From positions 1 through 48,467 of the forward strand of contig JALOTZ010000027.1 in the NCBI GenBank assembly GCA_025457615.1: 48,467 nucleotides of DNA, in the 5' to 3' direction. Made by a program: the position numbers and the translations under genes. The notes beneath the pieces are model-generated. The model was not told the DNA's origin and did not search any database. It saw nothing but the letters and a program-made list of their open reading frames with translations. Every line of letters begins with the position of its first letter. The stretch's first letter is position 1. Shown one piece after another: positions 44,328 through 48,467 of this stretch. This DNA is from Verrucomicrobiota bacterium (GTDB taxonomy: Bacteria; Verrucomicrobiota; Verrucomicrobiia; Limisphaerales; DSYF01).

Positions 44328-45050
44328 TCAGGGCAGGCTCCGCGGTGGGGCTCCGTCGCACGCGGAGCCTTCGTGGAGTTCGGCGAGCCATCGTTCCAGT
44401 GTACCCGCCAGTTCTCCGGACGCCTGCCGCAGCCGGGACTGAAAACGGATCAATTCCGGAATCACGCCTGGGGATCGTGCCAGCCCCCACAGGAGCCGAG
44501 GCAGGCTTAGACTGCCGTCCGGACGGCAGTAGCGGTTGAAGTCCATGGGCAGATCCTCGGCGGCGGTGTCCGAAATCACCCGAAGCACCAGCACCGGCAA
44601 GTTCGCAGCTCGACAAACGGATACGATGCCGGACGACTCCATCTCGACTGCATCTCCTCCGCTCGATTGAAACAATCGCGCCTTGTCCGCAACGCTGGCG
44701 AGCACCCGGTCTGCATGCACAAAGCGACCCGGTTGGGCGCCGCAACCGGGCCGTCGATCGCGAAAGATCCCGGCGTGGGTGTCGTCGAAGAGCACCGTCC
44801 CCAGCGAATGTTTCGGGTTGAGCCCTCCGGCAAAGCCGCAGCTCAACACCAGGGTGGGCCGGCGGCCCGCGAGGTAACGCTCCACGGACGCGCGCGCCTG
44901 CCGCAGCCCCATGCCAGTGATGAGCACCTCCGTCACCGGTCGAACGGGCGGGGTGAATCCACGGGCCTCCGCCGCCACCGCAAAGCACACCAACACCCGA
45001 CCGGCGGAGGCGATGGCGGTCCGGCTGTTGTATTCGCGGGGTTCGCTCAT
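44328..45050 (-). CDS. nucleoside phosphorylase/nucleosidase (MTA/SAH nucleosidase-like)
   Basis: About 240 residues of the PNP/UDP phosphorylase fold. ATG 45050 (MSEPREYNS) was chosen; the frame is open to 45170 but that segment is low complexity. Features: VCFAVAAEARGF (catalytic Glu region), ITGMGLRQA, LVLSCGFAGGL, VEMESSGI (ribose binding Met-Glu, ~135-142), and RVISDTAAEDLP with catalytic Asp161. Would hydrolyse or phosphorolyse a purine nucleoside such as methylthioadenosine or S-adenosylhomocysteine; the hopanoid-associated HpnG-type branch is another option. It follows the exonuclease gene by 139 bases in - strand order. Confidence 0.75.
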   Translation of the reverse strand: MSEPREYNSRTAIASAGRVLVCFAVAAEARGFTPPVRPVTEVLITGMGLRQARASVERYLAGRRPTLVLSCGFAGGLNPKHSLGTVLFDDTHAGIFRDRRPGCGAQPGRFVHADRVLASVADKARLFQSSGGDAVEMESSGIVSVCRAANLPVLVLRVISDTAAEDLPMDFNRYCRPDGSLSLPRLLWGLARSPGVIPELIRFQSRLRQASGELAGTLERWLAELHEGSACDGAPPRSLP

Positions 45051-45189
45051 GGCTGCGAGTGACTCCGAACGAGCAAGTTCGCGCAATTCAAACCTTGAAC
45101 CCTGGCAGGGCGCCCGGTGCTCCGGCGCCCAGGCCCGCGCGCCGCGTGGCCCTGCCTTCCGGTTCATCAATCGCCGACCGACCCCGGCG

Positions 45190-45909
45190 CTACTTGATGC
45201 CCTGCAGGCGGTCCTGCCAGATCCGGTGCAGTTGCACTGTGGCCCGGACGTCGCGCAGGCAATACTCGGCGATCTCCTGATGCCGGCCTTCCTCGATCAA
45301 CCGCCCGACGTCCATGCCGGTGACCCCCTGCGCCTTGGGTGACTCGATGCCGAAGGCCCTGCAATAGAAATCCAGGTTGAACCGGCGCGCTGCCCCCTCG
45401 CGGCCGCTGACGTTGTAGAAGGTCAGTTGCTCCGCGAGGTCGCAATGCGGTTCGGTTTGAAACCGGTAGCCCAGCCAGTCCTTGCGGGTGATGGGCACAT
45501 TCAACACGGCCGAGCGCAGGTACATGAACGGCACGTCGAACCCCCTTCCATTGAACGTCACCACCGCTTCATAGTGGCGCGCGACGTCCCAGAAGGCGGT
45601 GAGCAGTTCCACCTCGTCCATGCACGGAACAAACTCGACCGGACCCGCGTCCCCCTCGCCGGCCTCGTAGTCTTCGGCGATGAAGAGCACCTGTCCGCGC
45701 AGGGATTCCGCATTGAGCATGGCCACGCAGACCACTTGGGCGGTGAGCGGCCAGAGGCTGAACATCCGTTGGATCTCCTCGCGCCTGGCCTGGCGCTCGC
45801 GTTCGTCCGGCAGCCGGTCAGCCTCGCGAAACAGATACTCCTGTTGCGTCTCGTCAAAGCGGTCGAGGGGGAGGGCCGACGTCTCGATGTCGAAAACCAA
45901 CTTGGCCAT
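45190..45909 (-). CDS. 3'-5' exonuclease, DEDDy type (polB-related)
   Basis: 239 residues from ATG 45909. RNase H-like exonuclease fold of the predicted polB-associated family: ExoI FDIETSALP (Asp7, Glu9), ExoII FNGRGFDVPF (Asp125), ExoIII EYCLRDVRATVQLH (Tyr216, Asp220), the Tyr making it DEDDy. No polymerase or helicase domain. The long hairpin at 45938-46002 lies just upstream. Likely DNA or RNA proofreading/processing; substrate unknown. Confidence 0.86.
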   Translation of the reverse strand: MAKLVFDIETSALPLDRFDETQQEYLFREADRLPDERERQARREEIQRMFSLWPLTAQVVCVAMLNAESLRGQVLFIAEDYEAGEGDAGPVEFVPCMDEVELLTAFWDVARHYEAVVTFNGRGFDVPFMYLRSAVLNVPITRKDWLGYRFQTEPHCDLAEQLTFYNVSGREGAARRFNLDFYCRAFGIESPKAQGVTGMDVGRLIEEGRHQEIAEYCLRDVRATVQLHRIWQDRLQGIK

Positions 45910-45937
45910 GGGAGGGGGCGGACGGGGCGGGAGGGGT

Positions 45938-46002
45938 TGAAGGATGACCAGGATGGAGAACCCATCTAGCGGACCAGGTTTTCCATCCTGGTATCGCTTC
46001 AA
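45938..46002. repeat. long inverted repeat between lysine-rich ORF and exonuclease gene
   Basis: Arms: TTGAAG (45938-45943) with CTTCAA (45997-46002); and CCAGGATGGAGAACC (45948-45962) with GGTTTTCCATCCTGG (45977-45991), fifteen bases with one G:T position. A five-base internal loop separates the two parts and the apical loop is 14 bases. No T-run follows on either strand. Confidence 0.75.
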
Positions 46003-46017
46003 CGATGCAAGTTCTGA

Positions 46018-46068
46018 CTACTTCTTCTTCTTCGCTACTTTCTTCTTGGCCTTTTTCTTAGCTGGCAT
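46018..46068 (-). CDS. 16-residue lysine-rich micro-protein
   Basis: MPAKKKAKKKVAKKKK followed by TAG: ten lysines in 16 residues, no acidic residue. The evidence that it is translated is the ribosome site: GGAGGTGA, the full anti-SD complement, six bases before the ATG, while most genes in this window lack a Shine-Dalgarno. It resembles the lysine tails of histone-H1-like and ribosomal proteins, so nucleic-acid binding is likely, but this is inference. An AT-rich promoter-like zone lies 60-110 bases upstream. A 21-codon frame (46085-46150) ends just before the ribosome site and might be a leader. Confidence 0.55.
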   Translation of the reverse strand: MPAKKKAKKKVAKKKK

Positions 46069-46074
46069 TCAGTC

Positions 46075-46082
46075 TCACCTCC
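46075..46082 (-). promoter_or_regulatory. perfect Shine-Dalgarno for the micro-protein
   Basis: GGAGGTGA on the - strand, six bases from the ATG at 46068. It is the strongest ribosome site noticed in the window and decides the start. Confidence 0.7.
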
Positions 46083-46290
46083 ATTCAGTTGTTCGGGTTC
46101 ACGACCTCCGTGTAGAACAAATTTTCGAAACTGTGAAGTGGAATTTTCATATTTGTTGAAAAAAGTTTTCGCGCGGGTTCCGCGCTTCCAGTCGTACCGC
46201 GATCTCCTCTGCGCCGCCTCGCGGTGTTGAGCGTGTGATTCGATGTGCTTGCGGCGTTTGATTTCAGACGCTCCATGCCGCACAAACTCG

Positions 46291-46321
46291 AAGGCGCGTT
46301 CCGTCCGTCGGAACGCGCCTT
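46291..46321 (-). terminator. hairpin terminator after apgM
   Basis: AAGGCGCGTTCC pairs perfectly with GGAACGCGCCTT (12 bp, loop 7), starting 20 bases beyond the apgM stop. The - strand T-run is only two bases, so it may be a partial or Rho-assisted terminator. Confidence 0.55.
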
Positions 46322-46340
46322 GCCAGTCGAGGGAAGGATC

Positions 46341-47573
46341 TCAAGCGCCGAACTTGTCGAACATCTTCGCGTTGGCCTGCATCAGGCGCATGAGGTGTTT
46401 GGCCTCGATCACGCCCAGCGATCCCGAGTTGGCGCCGGTTTCCGTGAACCGCTCCAGCTTGTCGCTGCCGCTCAGCCGGGAATGGAGCAGCACCGGTTGC
46501 GGATGCCACGAATGACCCTTGACCGCGCAGGGCGTGGAATGGTCGCCGGTGATGGCCAGCACGTCCGGCTTGCGCTGCAACAGCACCGGCAGCGCGGCGT
46601 CCAGCTCCTCGATGTACTTCCGCTTGGCCTCGAAGTTCCCGTCCTCGCCCGCTTTGTCGGTGTATTTGAAGTGGATGAAGAAGTAATCGTAGTTTTCGTA
46701 TTCCGCCAGGTAGCGCTCGAACTGCTCCCGGATGGTCTGCGGCCCCTCGATCTTCTGCATGCCGACCAGCTGGGCCAGCCCCTTGTACATGGGGTAAACG
46801 GCCAGGCAGGCCGGCTTGAGCTTGTAACGGTCCTGGAACACCGGAATCCGGGGCTGATGCGCAATGCCCCGCATCAGGAACCCATTGGCGGGCTTCTCCT
46901 TGGCCAGGATGGGCAGGGCCAGCTTGTAGAAGTCCGCGATCAACCTGGCCATCTTCTTCTGCTTGGCGCTCCGGGGATCGCGCGGCTTGACCGACGGGAT
47001 GGGCAAGCCCTCCCGGTTCGGATCGGCATCGGTCAGCGGTCCTTCCAGACCCTTGCCCCGAAACACAACCACGAACCGATGCTCCTTGCCGGCCCGGATG
47101 ATCACCTGCGTGTCGCCGATCTTCTTGATCTTGGCGGACAGCATCGTGCACAGCCGCTCACAGGTCTCGGTGGGAATGCGTCCCGCCCGGCGATCGGTCA
47201 CAATGCCCTTGGCGTCCAGGGTCGCGAAGTTGGCCCGCGCGCAGACATCCCCGGCCTTGAGTTCAACCCCCAACCCCAGCGCCTCGATCACGCCGCGGCC
47301 CACCTGGAACTCGAGCGGATCATAACCGAAGAGCCCGAGATGGCCGGGACCGCTGCCAGGGGTGATGCCCGGAGCGACGGGAATCATGCGGCCTTGGGCG
47401 CAACCTTCCGCCACCAGACGGTCGAGGTTGGGTGTGGATGCGGCTTCCAAGGGTGTGCGGAATCCTTGTTCCGGCGTGGCGATGTCACCCAGCCCGTCCA
47501 TGACGAGCAGGACCAGCTTGGCCCCGGTGTTGAGTGTCAGTTCAGAGTAAAGGTCATCGAGTTTCATAGACAT
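46341..47573 (-). CDS. apgM: 2,3-bisphosphoglycerate-independent phosphoglycerate mutase (archaeal type)
   Basis: 410 residues from ATG 47573 (GAGGATACC just upstream). Interconverts 3- and 2-phosphoglycerate in glycolysis. Alkaline phosphatase superfamily of the short archaeal-type ApgM class: metal-binding VLLVMDGLGD (Asp26), phospho-serine Ser74 in TPGSGPGHLGLFGYDP, long middle insert, then IRAGKEHRFVVVFRGKGL and ITGDHSTPCAVKGHSWHPQPVL with metal-binding residues near the C-terminus. This class is less common than the long GpmI or GpmA forms in bacteria. Monocistronic. Confidence 0.93.
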   Translation of the reverse strand: MSMKLDDLYSELTLNTGAKLVLLVMDGLGDIATPEQGFRTPLEAASTPNLDRLVAEGCAQGRMIPVAPGITPGSGPGHLGLFGYDPLEFQVGRGVIEALGLGVELKAGDVCARANFATLDAKGIVTDRRAGRIPTETCERLCTMLSAKIKKIGDTQVIIRAGKEHRFVVVFRGKGLEGPLTDADPNREGLPIPSVKPRDPRSAKQKKMARLIADFYKLALPILAKEKPANGFLMRGIAHQPRIPVFQDRYKLKPACLAVYPMYKGLAQLVGMQKIEGPQTIREQFERYLAEYENYDYFFIHFKYTDKAGEDGNFEAKRKYIEELDAALPVLLQRKPDVLAITGDHSTPCAVKGHSWHPQPVLLHSRLSGSDKLERFTETGANSGSLGVIEAKHLMRLMQANAKMFDKFGA

Positions 47574-47876
47574 GGTATCCTCAGCCTCAAGGCGCGGGTT
47601 TTCCCGTTCCTCCAAAGCCGACCGATGATGCAACAGCCGTGACACGCGTCAACGGCTTTGTTCCGTCACACGACATCCGTGGAAAAGATCCTTGCAGACC
47701 CGCGGCAAAGGAGTATCACGTCATTGTTGTCCCGAAGAACGATGATGTAAGCCAAGACCAACATTCCATTTGCGTAGCTCTGGCTACGGTCCCATCCGAA
47801 AACCGCGAATTTTCCCCGAGACCTGCCAGGTGAGCGCCCCTTTTGGTTCCGGCAGACGGAATGAACGCAAGAAAGC
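47574..47876. other. intergenic region between apgM and a secreted protein gene
   Basis: About 300 bases between divergent genes. Short frames here are not gene-like. GTAGC-TCTG-GCTAC at ~47773 forms a small hairpin. No promoter match could be named for either gene. Confidence 0.4.
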
Positions 47877-48467
47877 ATGCCGATCGTGAAGACTCCGGGC
47901 CTGTTCTGCCGTCTGCTCTGCTGTTACTTCTCCGCCTACCTGGCGCTGCCCTATGGGGTCCTGGCTCAGACACCCTTCTACCTGACCCCACCCTCCTTTC
48001 CCTCCACCAACACGGTGCGCGTGACGGTGGCGGACACGCCCACCAACGTGGCGGTGACGGTCTATTCGACTCCCCTGCTCTCCAGCAACCCAGCCTGGAC
48101 GGCGGTCACCACGGGTGCCGTGGGCCAGACCGTGTTCGATCTGGCGCGAACCACCAACGCCTCGTCCTTCTACCGCGCCAGTCACGAGGCACCAGGCCAG
48201 ACGCTCACGGTGGCCACGCCAGGGTTGACGCCCGGCGGCGGCAGTTACCCCCTGCCGACCAATGTCGTGATCACCTGCGCGACGGAAGGCGCGGCGATCT
48301 TCTTCACCACCAACGGCGCCACGCCCACCACGGCGGACACCTACCTGGCCAACGGTGACAGCGTAAGTCTGACCTGTTCGGTGACGCTCAAGGCGCGGGC
48401 GTTCAAGAGCGGGTTCACCGACAGCGACGTGGCGTCCGCCACCTACACCATCAACTGTCCGCCCGTG
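47877..48467 (+). CDS. secreted protein with chitobiase-C-terminal-like domain (partial)
   Basis: Open to the right edge, 197 codons seen. Signal peptide with a Cys-rich start (LFCRLLCCYFSAYLALP) and likely cleavage after VLA. Then a short strand-rich segment ending FYRASHE, like the FYRA-type module in the giant protein, and residues from ~115 match the CHB_HEX_C/chitobiase beta-N-acetylhexosaminidase C-terminal domain (PGLTPGGGSYPLPTNVVI, TEGAAIFFTTNGATPT, VTLKARAFKSGFTDSDVASA). Such domains are common in verrucomicrobial exported proteins. The catalytic or passenger part is outside the window. Confidence 0.75.
   Translation, partial: MPIVKTPGLFCRLLCCYFSAYLALPYGVLAQTPFYLTPPSFPSTNTVRVTVADTPTNVAVTVYSTPLLSSNPAWTAVTTGAVGQTVFDLARTTNASSFYRASHEAPGQTLTVATPGLTPGGGSYPLPTNVVITCATEGAAIFFTTNGATPTTADTYLANGDSVSLTCSVTLKARAFKSGFTDSDVASATYTINCPPV

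Noticed and set aside
46035..46283. 82-residue basic frame upstream and antisense-overlapping the micro-protein region
   Set aside because: The frame overlaps the micro-protein in another phase, lacks a ribosome site and has no family resemblance.
47666..47991. short - strand frames between apgM and the right-edge gene
   Set aside because: They overlap the start and signal peptide of the + strand secreted protein or have no supporting site; not convincing as genes.

Overview
This window is most likely part of a Verrucomicrobiota chromosome, possibly the Limisphaerales/Pedosphaera side. That placement is inference. It rests on high GC, gene starts that mostly lack a Shine-Dalgarno sequence, very large secreted repeat proteins ending in a short 'residue-residue-FYRA' type C-terminal module, an archaeal-type phosphoglycerate mutase, a GH57 glucan enzyme, and dispersed type IV pilus/type II secretion genes. 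The cell envelope is Gram-negative: there is an Mla/MCE lipid transporter with a lipoprotein, and an outer-membrane beta-barrel protein. No prophage, CRISPR array, rRNA or tRNA was seen; the only mobile-element trace is a transposase tail at the left edge.

Layout. 1-4.5 kb: transposase remnant, then a compact + strand operon for an MCE-type lipid ABC transporter (permease with an N-terminal STAS-like domain, ATPase, MlaD-like protein, PqiC-like lipoprotein) followed by a stand-alone CoaB-like domain. 4.6-7.1 kb: a multi-spanning ABC-2-like membrane protein (-) and trpF (+). 7.1-13.3 kb: a - strand run pilC-like, pilR-like sigma54 activator, small membrane protein, GH57 glucan enzyme and an orphan DNA methylase. 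13.3-17 kb: a porin-like gene with a regulated-looking upstream region, a repeat-rich gene-free island of about 850 bp, and an unknown secreted proline-rich protein. 17-19.6 kb: pilB and a TPR plus GspE-N-domain protein (-). 19.8-24.2 kb: a 1465-residue debranching enzyme carrying both GH13 and GH133 domains. 24.3-28 kb: a - strand trio (M50-like membrane protease, PtsN-like IIA protein, argS) with pyrE divergent from it. 28.3-32.3 kb: dnaK-groES-groEL. 32.4-35.7 kb: hexapeptide transferase, cysteine desulfurase and dnaN, the last with DnaA-box-like sites upstream. 35.8-44.2 kb: a secreted protein of about 2790 residues with three tandem ~403-residue repeats. 44.3-48.5 kb: a nucleosidase, a DEDDy exonuclease, a 16-residue lysine-rich protein, apgM (all -) and the start of another secreted protein.

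How the genes may work together. The two pilus loci, separated by about 4 kb, each have a good sigma54-type (-24/-12) promoter match upstream of the first gene, and the downstream gene of one locus encodes a sigma54 activator. This suggests a regulon that includes its own regulator. The GH57 enzyme and the GH13-GH133 enzyme both act on glycogen-type glucans. The chaperone block, argS, pyrE, dnaN and the desulfurase are housekeeping. The most notable non-standard items are the paired sigma54 promoters, the lysine-rich micro-protein beside a long inverted repeat, the DnaA-box cluster at dnaN, the bifunctional debranching enzyme and the giant repeat protein.
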